Source: Hydractinia symbiolongicarpus
Lineage: Eukaryota; Cnidaria; Hydrozoa; Anthoathecata; Hydractiniidae
Length of the DNA: 64,000 nt
Direction of reading: 5' to 3'
Assembly (NCBI RefSeq): GCF_029227915.1
Contig: NC_079875.1
Span: 13,575,001 to 13,639,000, forward strand
Shown: in pieces, positions 45,451-58,400 of the stretch
Position numbering within the stretch: position 1 is the first letter of the stretch
How the letters are laid out: each line of letters starts with the position of its first letter
The notes under the pieces: model-generated
Told to the model about the DNA's origin: nothing
Databases searched by the model: none
What the model saw: only the letters and a program-made list of their open reading frames with translations
Made by a program: the position numbers and the translations under genes

Positions 45451-47010
45451 AATTTTGTAGACAAATATCTTGGCCAATTCTTGTTGTTAAAAGCTTAGAA
45501 TACACATTAAGCGATGTCTAAATTCGTTTTTCAAATGATTGGTAATCTGTTTTAAGCTAGCTAATACATTCGTAATTTTGCGTACCTTTGGAATACAGCT
45601 TCAAAGCTTTGCACTCACTGCAAGCGCTTTTGTTGATACTTGAGCATATACTATGTGAAATGTTCAGAGACTCCGTTAAATTTCATATGTATTGTTTAAC
45701 GACAGTGTTAATTTACCAGATTTTAGTCAAATAATAATACAAGTAATTTCGTTGTCGAATCATGCTGTATTGATTTCCCCTTTGGCCACTCTTTAAATCT
45801 TTTTTACAGAACAACTAACATGACTTTTAATATGAGGACCGCCATATTGGATTGATTTTGACTCAATAAAAAGTACTGGTCGTAGAAATTCTACACTGTC
45901 GAACACCATAATACATAAGTTGTGAAAAACAGTCCTCGCAATATACCTCGTCAATAGGCTGCCGATTAAATCTTGTTTGCCTCAGTAGTTTATGGCAGAG
46001 GTAGCAACACTCGTAGGCTTTTAAAACACATTGAACAAAACACAGCAAATCAGCAAAATATTATTTTTTTTTACTAAACATTTCAACATATTTTTAGTTT
46101 CATCAGGCGAGAGATATTTACAACGTTATTATAAGAAGCTATTTAACTTTATTCATAATGTGTCACTGACTGTAAATAATTGCACAGGAACATTTATAGT
46201 TTCTGTTAATGTAAGACATAACGATACAATTAAATGAAAGAAAAGTGTAACACTGAATCAATCCAACGACGCCGTGAGACACCGATTTCAATGATATATC
46301 AGATGATGAATGGACCTCCTTATCAGATCTTTTTGCTCAAAAGCTTGTTCACAATATGTTGGAAATCTTAAAAGGAAAAAAATGTTGTTGTTTTTTTATT
46401 TTAATAATGCTCTTAGCATCCTCTCGGCTATCAGAGACGCCTCGTTGACTGTTTTTTAACATAGAATAAACCAGCCAGGATAAAAAAACTACGCAACGAC
46501 ACGCGAAGATATTGTTACAAATAGTTCTGGCATGAAAATATTCCCTCATGATAAAGCCTTTGTTTGATTGGCAACAAAAAGACTAGAAAATGAGTCAGTA
46601 AGAAAAACTATTTGACAACAGCTACAGAGACAATATCGATTTGTTTTATTTTTTTTTTTGACGATACTCACGACGAAGGTGAATCTAAAATCACACAAAT
46701 TTGGATGTGTTACAAAACTTATTCATAACATGCCTTAAAGTCTTCCTGGTGATCAAACAGGACGAGATTTTAGATACAATTTGCCTAGATTTTTGCCTTT
46801 GATATACAGTAAGTATAAATGTAGTTTACTGAACAATCTCTTCTTTACGGCAGCCGCCATATCACCTAAAAAATTAAAGCACTACTGATTTTTGCACAAA
46901 AGCACAGCAGAGAATCCAGTCATACGGAAACTAGCTTTCAAGGAAATAACAGCCACACTGAGCCATTACACAGAAGAAATTAAAAACTTTCTTTGTTGTA
47001 GTTAAGGCGT
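45451..47010. other. Intergenic, with faint coding-like remnants
   Basis: About 46240-46360 and 46750-46960 (plus) contain short segments with protein-like composition (FTAAAISPKKLKHY, FKEITATLSHYTEEIKNFL) but are interrupted. A 61-codon minus-strand frame at 45863-46048 holds CYLCHKLL and VYCEDCF, two CxxC pairs suggestive of a zinc-finger relic. None is strong enough to call a gene. Confidence 0.35.
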
Positions 47011-47016
47011 TTTATT
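47011..47016 (-). promoter_or_regulatory. Poly(A) signal of the SAXO5 gene
   Basis: AATAAA on the minus strand, 60 bases downstream of the SAXO5 stop codon, at a normal distance for 3' end formation. Confidence 0.6.
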
Positions 47017-47075
47017 ATTTACCATACTTTATACATACAAAAAGTTTGAAACATATAAAAAACAGTGAAAAGGTA

Positions 47076-50000
47076 TTAATAACGAAGTGTACCAATCGGA
47101 ACAGAACTTCTTTGTAACCTACTAACATCCAGTTGGACGTCTACCCGTTGCTTCGGTCTGTATGTATCACTATGGGTGCTTTTAAATTCGCGGATGTTTG
47201 AGATTGGTTCACTGATATGCGATTTGATCAACTATAAAATCAAAATATTTGTGTGCATTAAGTTTGAACCGCTTTCGCTAGCTTTTTCTTCACAAAGAAG
47301 TATTTTCGCGAGTTTACTTTTTTCCTATTTCTAACGCCTTTTTTTTAGATCACGTAGCAGCCTTTAAATTTCGTTTTATCAATTTTTGACAATTACTCTT
47401 ATTAGCCAAAAAAACAAATTAGTCAATTATCAAAAGCTATAGAACTCGGTTCATAATTTTTATTTTAAAAGTAAAAACACAACAAAAAGAAGCAATGTTT
47501 TGTCTCCTTAACACACGTTTTATTCTTAAAAGACGGTCAGTTTACACGTTATGACTTTAAAACACAGTTAGTCCACACGTTTTATCCTTAAAACACGGTC
47601 ACTTTACAAGCTATCGTCTTTTCAGCAAGTTTACACTAGCTTGTAAAGACAGACAGTCTACACAACCTGTCTTTGCAAATTACAACAGTCAACACTTACA
47701 TTTTCTAAGCCGGCAGCACTTGGAACAAGTTTCTTTACACCTTTTTTTGGAAGATATTCTAATCTATATGACGAAGATGCAGGTGCATTATCTAAAAAAA
47801 AAGAATAGTTTAAATAAGGTGTGTCAATATAATCATGGTGAACGCACCATCAAGAAATTGATTTTCTGCTTTATACATTCAAAACATTCTTGACTAGTAA
47901 CAAGATGGTGATTTACAAAGTGGCGAACTCGACCTGTCAAGTCAAGATTAGCCTTAGCTACATGTTTGCTTTCTCCACATCAATAACTTGAAGTGTTATT
48001 ATGGAACAAAAATTGCGATCGTTGTGAAAAGCAACATGGATAATCACAACTGGTCTAGAGCCCATTCACCCATAAACAAATATATCAATTTTTTACATTA
48101 ATTAAACAAAAGATTTACAGACAAAAAAAATTTAAATATGTAAGCTTTCAAACTACAAAAATACTATATATACTAACTGAAAATTACACACCATAAAATT
48201 TGAGAGGAATACTGCTATGGCTTCTATCTGCACAAACTTTTTTGTATTTACTAACTTTGAAAGGAAAACTTGTGTCCATAGTTGTTTTGTAAGAAGGTTT
48301 TAAAGAGTTGCCAAATGATATATCTGAAATAGTGTGAAGATTCGAGCCATCGACAATATGGCAGCGATAGTCACGAGGAGGCTAAAATATCAAATATTTA
48401 ATTGCATGCTGACCTGAAATATACTAATACCCTATATGCTTTTAAATAAAATTCTTGTCTAGATAACTTAAGATAAAGCAAAATGTTTAGCACAGAGTCA
48501 GAAATATGATGAACAGGATCAAACACTTAATTTCTCCCTTACACTCGAGGGTGGAGTAATTGTCTTGAAAAAATGTTTCACTGTTGAAGAAAACTGGTCC
48601 TCTTCATTAGGCTGAAAACACTACGCAAAACATACACAAAAACCATTAAAGGGGCGTTTAGACATCTCAGTAATCCATATCGTAAATAAGGCTAAGTATT
48701 TGTTTCAAAGTTATATTGCTTAAAGAATTCAAAACAACACAAAACTAGCTGTCCATATTACTGCCTGATTACTAATTTTTTGATTTACTTTCTCACTACT
48801 TGTGCAGAGTTCAAAGTTTCAAATCAGCAGACAACGCTTTGCAAACACTGTGTCCAAAGTGGGAATCGAAACAGCCTCTATACCACATACAACTTTATAA
48901 ATACCAAAAACAAAAAGACTAAAAGCAAATTCTTGAGTAGAAGTGTACTTGTTTGCAAACATTTAGCTCCTTTTGCAGGAAGTGCAATGTTCTAACAAAT
49001 ATAATTGAATACATACTGCGGTATAATCAGTACGGTTAATGCTTGACATAGCTGCAAGCGAATCTGTACATACTTCAGGAACATTACTTTTTGATATAGT
49101 CGACTTTCTCATGGTTGAAGCATCACCTCCTTATAAAAAAAATTGAAATATAATGCTCTCGCGCAGTCCACAGTCTCTCTCTCTCTTTCTTTCGCTGTGA
49201 GTAGTACCAGGCAAATTCATGTGGATCGTTTTCCTGCCTAGCTAATAACACAAAGGCTTACTACAATAGCGAATTTGAGAAAAACCTTTTAGTTTGTGCA
49301 CGTATCACTTCAGAAACACTGAAGTCTTAAACAGAATGAAGTACGCACTAAGAGACTTATATCTTATAATTTTGTTACTTACTTTAAATGTGACTTAACC
49401 CATCTTTGAAGTAGTCATTAAAATATGAATATACAGTAAAATATTAGTAACAAACGTGAAGATGAAGTGCAATAAAGATAGGGGAGGATAAGGAAAGGAT
49501 CCGTACTACATTTGGGACTGCCATTTATTTTTAGGCTGTCATTAATTTCTAGTCAGAAAACATTTTTTGGAGAAACTCTAAAGCACATTTCATTTTAAAA
49601 TCTCCAGATTTGCTTGCTGTTGAAAAAATGCAACTTCTGTTATATCAACTTTGGAATTTAATAACTGGAGTTACATACAGTTATATTAAAAAGGGAAGTT
49701 ACCCCCAAAATATTTTTTTATAATATCAATAGAACAAAAGTAAATAGCTTCAAAATTTTAGTTTTGTTTTATACTTCAAACAAGAAAAATTTTACCTCCT
49801 TTTAAAGTAAAATATAAAAAAGCTGAATCAAGTGCGGTTTATGATATAATGTGTTTGAAAAGTTGTTCCTATAAAGAGAACGTTCAGTCAGAATGAACAC
49901 AAATTCAAAACTTCTTTCTGCAAACTTCTTCTGATGATTCTTCTAGGTGCTTTTTTTACCTTCTCTGTTTTTTTTTTTAATTTAAAAAAAAATACTTTAT

Positions 50001-52075
50001 AAAGTGAGTTAGTTAATTCTTTATGTGTTGTGCATGTTGAATTTTTCCTCCCTGCAATCTTTTTGCGTTTGACTGACATTTTTAATATATGGCCAAATAA
50101 TCTTCCCTTATTTTGTTTTCCAATGTATATACCACAGCCTGCTTACAAATATTTCTAGGTATGTATTCTGAAAGTGGGCTTCATAGTACGCTGAGACACA
50201 ATACACAATACACAAACAAGTTTGTCTTGTTGTGGTAATAATACTAATATTTTTTCTCAAAAGTTCTAACAGAAATAATAAACATGACAGCTGAAGGCTT
50301 AATTCAGCCCTTAAGCCTTTCACCTATACACAATCTTTAAAATTTTAGCTAGTTTATAATGAGAAGTTAATTTTTTTGGTGATTTCGTGATATGGACTTG
50401 CTGAATTATTATAAAAAGAACATTTTTTGGTTAAATTTCCCTTTAAAACAAAAAAAGCTTTTACATTTCTTAAATACAAAACAAAAACAAAAAAAATCAC
50501 ACTGTATTATTTTTAGACATAGTGAATTGTCAATGAGTTGATCATCAACATAAAAAAGTTTAAGGCTATTCTGTAACAGCAGACATAAGATTTTCTATTA
50601 CAAACAGGCAGTACAACAAACCATTATGTCTTTTTTTAAAGGTGTAACAATCATCTGTAGTTGTTTGAAAACAATCAAGTCTGTTATCACCAATTTTAAA
50701 AGTTGTTCTCTGTAGATTAGATAAGGCTTTGTCTCGATCAAAAATTGCTGCAGAGACTTCAAACTTGTCTTTAAATGCTTCTTGGTGTGTAGACACAAGT
50801 GGAAGTTTATCACCGCATGGAAGCATAGTCTGAGGATACTAAAGAGAAAGGAAAATGCAGGTTATGGTTTATTATCTATGTAGTGTGAATCCATTTCCTT
50901 TTCTCCTCCACCCCCAATTATTTTCTATCTGACACAAATTTGGTACTTGCAACATCGTGATAAACAATGAAAAAATCAGAAGCAGGTAGGTAGGATTTTC
51001 TAATAGTAAACAAAAAGAAACACCATGACAAAAATACATATAAATACAACTTGTATAATAATTCAATGACATATCAAAACAATTTTCACATCTATTTAAC
51101 ACTAAGTAAAAAATATTTAATTTGTTAAAAGAACATCATTAACATCAACATTAATATTCTGTAACAGTATCATTTGTTTAACTTTAAAATATCAAAAAAT
51201 AAACCTTTGTGCTGTTTGGAACAATAATCTTTTCCTTTCTACTATGCACAGGAAAAAACAGCCGACTCGATGTATTAAACATCTCTTCACACCCATGACT
51301 TCTAGGATCCCCTTGGATTGGTTTTGCGTCAGCAAATGTGTTGTTGAAGGTCTCTAGTCTTCTTGACAAAGGTTTGCTTTGAAAGTCCTGACAATAACTG
51401 CTTTCAGGCCATTTTTCTTTCCATATATCACCTTTAAACAAGGTTAAACAATTATCCATAACAATATTTATGCTCCATATGTACATGTAATGTCAACTTC
51501 TCAATTACTGACTTCAACAGAAATGTACCCCTCCTTATAAAACATCTTATTTAAACTCTTGCAGACAAAGCTAACTGTTCTCAGTAATGCCAGAAAGAAA
51601 AATACAAACTCCAAAAAATACTTCTTGAGTTTCTTTTTGTTGGCTTACCATGGCATATATGGCTTTCCATCAAATTAAATAGTTCATCATTCTTTGACAG
51701 TGGTTTTGCAGGATAATACACACCATGTGTCGTTCGAAAAGCTTCAATTCGATCATCTCTATCCATTTTAAAATTTGTTTTTGTCAATGAATTTTTAAAG
51801 TAATTATCATCTGGCACAACTTTTGGAACAAATTGCTGTCGCGTAACAGAGCATTGATCTAATATCCTGTTATCCTTATGCATGATTTCAGATGGTGGAG
51901 GAATTTTAACTGGTTCATGCTTACGTATATCTTGAGTAGTGTAGTCATTTTTAAACGTACTTTTATAAGCTAGGGGGTCTTTCTTTAACCATCGATTCTC
52001 ATTACCAATATGGAAATGAGAAGACGCTAAAAACTCAATTCCAGTTTTAATTGGTGGAATTTTTACAGATGTCAT
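47076..52075 (-). CDS. SAXO5: SAXO5/TEX45 orthologue, axonemal microtubule protein
   Basis: Seven exons splice in phase: 52075-51649, 51431-51205, 50838-50622, 49129-49017, 48381-48192, 47791-47700 and 47231-47076 (TAA). Each intron has GT-AG ends, and the product is 473 residues, close to vertebrate TEX45. Family hallmarks are FLASSHFHIGNENR near the N-terminus (15-28), DPLAYKSTFKNDYT (33-46), PPPSEIMHKD (59-68), CSVTRQQF, and the C-terminal LDVSRLQRSSVPIGT (about 456-470). The protein is rich in short repeated stretches with Tyr, Phe and Pro rather than a folded domain, as expected for the stabiliser-of-axonemal-microtubules group, which binds microtubules in cilia and sperm flagella. No signal peptide or membrane segment. 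A TTTTTTAG|AG just before the ATG hints at a 5' UTR intron. Confidence 0.87.
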
Positions 52076-52079
52076 TATC

Positions 52080-52969
52080 CTTAACTCTAAAAAAGTATAT
52101 ATACAGTAAACATAGGCAGATATCTCCAAGGATTTTAATTTAAAGGGTGGGGAGGAGGCACATTTAAAAACAGAACCTTGAAACCCTAATGATAACATAA
52201 GTATATTTATATATTAAGAAAATATATCTCTTTCCACCTGATTCACGTGTTAAGGCTCGTTTCCATTTTTCCCAATTTTTGCTCAATAGCTTTTCTGTTT
52301 GCGTGTGCGCATACAGACAATGTCTCTAATTTTGTCAAAGTGAGCAAGCGTTTATCAAAACACGTCATCTTTTTGTGCTGATGAAAACAGTCAAATAACT
52401 TTAATAAGAGGCTTAAGATTTAATACACAAGGTTAAACAATCAACTACGCAAATATATTCTTAAACAAGAAGTTGTGCTCAAAGCAGCAAACATCAAAGC
52501 AATTTTGATGTCATATATTTTCTTGTCGGAAAAGGCAGGAAATTCCATGATAAAAACTCGTTTTTAAAATATGAAGAAAAAAAATTAAAGGCCTCATAAC
52601 ACTCAAAATTTAACATAACTAAATTTAATTTAAAAAAGTTATATATTTCTTTCCATGAGTGAGATAAGCCCCATAAAAATATCTTTGTTTAGTGCATGTT
52701 TCTTTATGCATTATCTCGTTTAAAATTAAGTTACTGAAAACATAAATAAGATGTTTAATAGCGTCATAATTAATACTACGTTTACACTGATGCTACTTTC
52801 CCGCTTTCAACCAAGAATTCCGCTTTGATACAAAAACGCAAATATTAGAGATCAAAGATTACTGACTTATAGAAAATGTTTCGTTGTATCATGAGAAGCT
52901 TTTCCTTAAGAAGGAAGAAAAGTGAAAACATGCCTTAAGAAAAGAAAAAAAAAAGTGGACAAGAAAAAA
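52080..52969. other. Upstream region of SAXO5
   Basis: This holds the presumed 5' UTR and promoter of the minus-strand SAXO5 gene. No exon or site is identified with confidence. Confidence 0.4.
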
Positions 52970-53640
52970 AAAAACTCTGAAAACCTTGTTTGGACAGACG
53001 ATGAGGTTCAACTATACTTCTTGAAACCGTGCTAGACTCTAAAAACATAAAAATATATACAATGGAATTGATTGGGAGATAATCAAGGAAAAGTATGACA
53101 TCATGAAGAACAACTTTGTTTACTCTAATCCAGAGGAAGAAAAAAAAGAGGAGTTACCTCATGACAAAAGCGAATTTACAAAGGACAGAATGAGCATAAA
53201 AATAAAAGAATCTGTGTGATATACAGCAAAGCCCTCGATGGAGGCAGAAAAGTGACAAAGGGTGGTTGGGACATTTTTCGATATTATATGTCTTCAGCTA
53301 CTGAGTCAATGGAGTCAGGGGTAGAAACTGTTGTTTCAAATCAAAGCGAGGAATCAATAGTTTGAGAAAGCTTATCTTTAATCAATTATAGATAGATTTG
53401 ATGGACACAGGATTTTTGACTGATGAAGGAAGCAATGCTGATGAAAGTGAACCAACATCATCAACACCAGCAGTGGGCGTGGTTGCATCATCTCGTGAAA
53501 AAATGGAAGCAATGCTTAATGATAGGAGGAACAAAAAAATTACCAAGAAAATTCCACTCCAACAACAACTAACGATCGATATCTCAGGAAGAGCTTAACA
53601 TAAAAGTTTGTCACATTCTTAATTTCCCTTTCCAATCAGA
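52970..53640 (+). pseudogene. Myb/SANT-like DNA-binding protein pseudogene
   Basis: The start, ENLVWTDDEVQLYFL (about 52978-53022), matches the first helix of Myb/SANT-like domains found in many transposon-related cnidarian genes. GIDWEIIKEKYDIMK (about 53062-53107, different frame) and DRMSIKIKE continue it. The C-terminal part, MDTGFLTDEGSNADESEP to KKITKKIPLQQQ (53401-53574), resembles the tail of the same proteins. Stops and frameshifts (near 53035, 53218, 53364 and 53575) break the frame. It would have been a nuclear DNA-binding protein, perhaps a transposon accessory factor. Confidence 0.6.
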
Positions 53641-54724
53641 AGTTAGAACAGAACCGTTTATGAAATTTTCCCACTAAGCTGCTATTCGCCCTGCGTTTAC
53701 CCAGCATCTACGTTGTTTACTTTTTTTAACCATTGACATGACTCGTTTATTCTCCATCAAAGACAACAATCGTTTATTGGTTTTCATTTGTAGTTGTCTG
53801 TTCCTCATAATCAGACTCATTAACATAAATTTCAACAGGGCAGACGCACAAGCAGAAACAAAAATGTAAGAAAAATATTGTAATAATTTTCTAAACGAAT
53901 TTATATATACTATTCCTAAGTTTTTTTTTACTGATAAATGTTCATTTTTTGCTTATAAACACCATTCATACGTAGTGATTTCTTAAAAATCCAGTTTTCA
54001 TGTGTTTACACAATGTAAAAATAGTTAAAAATGAGAAACTGAATGCAAACGAAAAAAAAGTTTTCAGATTAGATTGCTTTTGCAAATTTATCTGCTTTCA
54101 TTAAAATTGTACCTCAAAGCCATTACAATGCATTTAAAATTTAAGACCAGATAACTTGGAAATGAGGTGGTGATGATGTCAGTCATTTTCAAGGTGTGGG
54201 TAACACTAGAGGCCACCTTAAATTAGAAGGTGGGGAATGTTAATTCATCAAAGCAGTTTCAACCTGCCGAAAACCTGTAATATAGTTTGGTACTGTTCTC
54301 TAGGATTTAGTTTTAAAGAACACTACCGTAGTGTTTCTTAAACATTCTTTGAAGACAGCCATCATATACCATCATATAGTTAGCACTAGCCTAGTTAACT
54401 AAGCTTTCGTCTTCGAGTTGATAAAATGAGTTTCTGATTTCCCGGTGGTAAGAAAAATTACGCTGGGTCTCCTGGCTAAGTTGGCACTAGCTTTGTTGTG
54501 CTTTACTAAAAGCTAGCTTCGCGCTACTAGCTAAATAGGGCATCAAAAACTTAATTAGCTTACTATTAGAAGAGTTACTTATTCATTAACTTAAATAAAT
54601 ATAAAAAATTAATTGTTTTATGTCGGAAAAGACTGTCTAGAAGGCAACAAGAGGAGAGGAGATAAGCGAAACACAACTTTTCATTATTGAAGATATTATT
54701 TCAGTTTGTCTGTTTAGTATTCAT
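53641..54724. other. No gene recognised
   Basis: AT-rich DNA with AGCTAG-rich short stretches at about 54370-54540, similar in style to the tails of the interspersed repeat. No coding signal. Confidence 0.45.
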
Positions 54725-54908
54725 ATTACTGTGGAAAGTTTATCATTTCTTGAACATGATAGTTTAGTAGACGACGTTTCGACGTTCCTACTAAACTATC
54801 ATGTTCAAGAAATGATAAACTTTCCACAGTAATGGATGGGAGAAGGATCTCCCGAAACGTCGCCTACTAAACTATCATGTTCAAGAAATGATAAACTTTC
54901 CACAGTAA
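54725..54908. repeat. Perfect 46-bp palindrome plus tandem third copy
   Basis: The left arm, 54725-54770, starts ATTACTGTGGAAAG and ends AGTTTAGTAG. The right arm at 54788-54833 is its exact complement, with a 17-base spacer. A further copy in right-arm orientation lies at 54864-54908, preceded by GATGGGAGAAGGATCTCCCG and AAACGTCGC. The same unit occurs at 23827-23901. The CUGAUGA-like box present there is missing here (TGGATGG instead). No coding capacity. Confidence 0.9.
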
Positions 54909-55466
54909 CAACTTTTCATAGTTTGCAATTGTTCTGCCATCTTTTCTTACTTCGGCGTTGCCGTGACGACACACGGGGATGTTCCATTCATAGCCGGGCA
55001 AAAAACGTATAACAAAGAGCTCATATGCCCCAAGTGAGAAAAAAATACCCAAGGAGAGGCGTCGTGTTTTCAACACGATATAATAATGGTGGCTTCATGG
55101 TTTCTTTTCTTGTGATATAACTTAGAAAATATATTAATGTTTCATTCGCGTTACTTCACAATTAAATATAAAACATACTTTTAATAACATAACATCAAAT
55201 AATAATGTCTTAACTTAGAAATAACGTGGCATAAGAGATCATTGTAAAAAAATATTTTATGTATTTGAAGTAAGTAGCAGATGGAAACCGGGCACTAGAA
55301 TTTTAACGTGGCTGACTCACTTTATTTCATGAAATAAGAGAACATCAGAGGGCGCCGACTTTCTTTTGCATGTGATTAAATTGTTTTTTCAAAACATAAG
55401 CGCTATAGTAGTTGTTGTGTATAATTGAAGAAATAAAAGTTTTAAAAATTAAGTTTAATAAAAAGA

Positions 55467-58400
55467 ATGACTGCTCCTTTAAGTTTAAACGAAGAACAAA
55501 TGCTGGCCGAGATTGTGAAAATGTATCCCGTCTTGTACGATAAACAAGTAAAAGGATACAAGGAAAAAGATGTTGTTACAAACGTATGGGAAGACGTTGC
55601 GAAAGCTTTGAATTTCGTAGAAAATGGTAAACACGTTTCTATGTTTTCTTGTCAGAATGTCTGATATTTTTTAAGGCTAGAGATGGGCTTATTTTGTTGC
55701 GGATTTGAGGCTGAATTTCTTCTTGTTCATATTCTTAACGGAGAATTCGCTTTGTAGTTTTTGTTTACCATTTCAATCAGTCAGAATGTCACGTGGTATC
55801 ACTTTTTTGGTGGAGGGAAAACACAGACGTAGTGAATTTTAAAGTAAAATTAGCAATCAATATAGAAAGAGTTGCGGAGAGGTTGCCAAGGCAAAGGCAT
55901 TAAGCACGGCAAGGAAAGGGCAAAGGCAGGCAAGGAAACAGGAAGAGGAATCAGGAAGGCAGGGTGGGTAAGGCATGGGAGGCACAGGCAAGGACATAGT
56001 AGGCAGGCACCAGAAAAGGCATAGGAAGGGTAGGCAAAGAAAGGCACGGTCAGTGCTGGCAAGGAAATGGAACGGCAAGGCAGGGGTGCATGACTTTAAT
56101 AGAAAATATCCACCTTACAACTCAAAGATTGTGTATACTCAATATATCTAAGATAAGTATCATATTAGTCCAGGAGTATAGAAAGTATTGAGGTGCAAAT
56201 ATTTCAAATTCAATATCTCAAAAAAAGTCTCAAATTTATCTCAGGTCAATATACAGTGAATCATGTTAGCAGAATTATGTGCCATTACAAGTATTTAAAC
56301 AATCGGTCATAACGCCATATGATTTTTTGATAAATCTGAGATTATCTTGATTCCAATGACAACAACATTAAAAAGTCAAGATATGGAAATAATCAGAGAA
56401 GTCCACGAGAAAGGCAAAAAAAATTTAAAAAACGTCTTTTTTAGTTTCTTGTGCCTACCAGGTATGTCAACACAAAACTTTTTACCATAAAGTGATAGAT
56501 CTATTACAAAAAACAAAGCACTTTTGGGCTCTATAAATGAAAGTGACAAATCTACAACTCAAAGATTACCTATTATATGAAAGCCTGGTTGTTGTAGGTG
56601 CAAGATAATTATGTTTTTCCTAGCCCTGTCCAGGATTCGAACCTGGATTTCTCATTTGCATGAGTGTCATAGCCATTAGACCAGCAGGGCATAAATATAT
56701 ATATATACAAAACTTTACAGGTGAACATTATATACACTTAGGAATTTACAGCACACTGCCTAGTTAATTAACCTTTTGAGAAATGCTGGTTAAGCCACAA
56801 GTAACTGTGTTACCTGGCGTAAAACGCTTGGTGGAACAGTTAATACAAATTGAAAACTGTACCACACATTCAGGTGGAGCGCCTTAGTACAGATGTGCAG
56901 TATATCGTAAATCGAGTGAAACACACAACATTTAAGGTGTTTCGGGTGTAATTATATTTATCCTATAGCTTGAATAAAAACACAATTTACATATTGTGCC
57001 ATGTCATAACGAAAACAGTCAGCAAACCTTTTTTATTTTTCACAAAATGTTCCCGGTAAAACTTAAAATATATATATGTACTTTAATCTGTGGTGCGCCA
57101 TTAGTATAGGTAAAAAAACCCTTTCAAAAAAACTTTAGCACAACTTCTGCTAAATAGAAACACAGGTAATAGCTTGTCGTTAACACTAGGCTGAGTGATT
57201 AGTACAGATATACTGTGGCGCACATATACGTTTCGACATAACATCCCTTTCTGAAAAATATCCTAACTTTGGTTCAAATAAACAGACAGTAAACACCCTG
57301 TTGTTATCCTACACAGCTAAAACAGTCATTCAGCAATTTTATTTTGCGGAAAAGTTTTTGTAACATTTAAAAATAAAAACACAGTTTAAAACCTGTTATT
57401 ACACTCCTAAAGCAAAAAGAATCCTGCAATAGTTTATGGGAAAAGTTCTTGTGCAAGATCAAACATTAATCGTGAAATCGGATAGCCGTAATACATTTTT
57501 CCAAAAAACTTTACTGCAACTTCGGTTACCCTGCATGACAATAAAAAATTCTTATTTCCAACTGAGCAGAAACTTTAAAATAATAGCAATTAATTAGACT
57601 ATTGAGAAATTAAATAAGAAATACATGTTTCAATACATGTTGATGATTGCACGAGAACAGCTTGTCAGAATTTAAAAAGCCTCTTAACAGAAAACGTTGA
57701 TGTTAAAGTTAGAATTTAAAACGCCTGGGTAATAACAAATGCAGATGTTGAAAAATTAAATAATAAAACAGGTATGTTGCACATCCATATAGGTTTAATA
57801 CCATTTCAAACCAGACATAATCAACATTCAATGTGGCACAGTTTACAAAACGTATAAATCGCGCCAGGTGTTATAGTTACTTGTGACTAAACCAGATTAG
57901 CTTAAACTTCTGTTAAATAGAAACACAGGTAACAGCTTGTTGTTAACACAGGGCTGAGTGATTTGTACAGGTAGCTATACTGTTTCGCACATACGTTTCG
58001 GCACAATACCCATTTCTAAAAAACTATCCTAACTTCAGTTCAAACAGACAGTTAACAACCTGTTCTTATCCTACGCAGCTAAAACAATTTTATATACTTT
58101 GTGGAAAATTTTGTAACATTTAAAAATAAAAATACAGTTTATAACCTGTTTTTACCTTCTCTAAGCAAAAAAACCCCGCAATATTTAATGGAAAAAGTTT
58201 CTGTTAAAGATTAAAAATTAAACACGGCACTATGATTGAGTGTATTATCTCAGTCACTGTGTATTATATGTAGAGCTATAGCTAGCTATAGCCAGAAAAT
58301 CTATTTCTTTGTAGCTAGCTAGTTTTATACTAGCCATTATGATATTGCTTGATCTTTTTATGCTATTAGCTAGCTAGCTGTTCAATTCAAGTAGCTCTAG

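Noticed and set aside
44413-45464. Several minus-strand hydrophobic open frames
   Set aside because: They are antisense to the purine-rich RT relic on the plus strand.
55850-56078. Cys/Pro/Leu-rich minus frames
   Set aside because: They are translations of the minisatellite.
56623-56690. Functional tRNA gene
   Set aside because: Length of 68, a mismatch in the acceptor stem and a 6-nt anticodon loop argue against a working tRNA; kept as tRNA-like.
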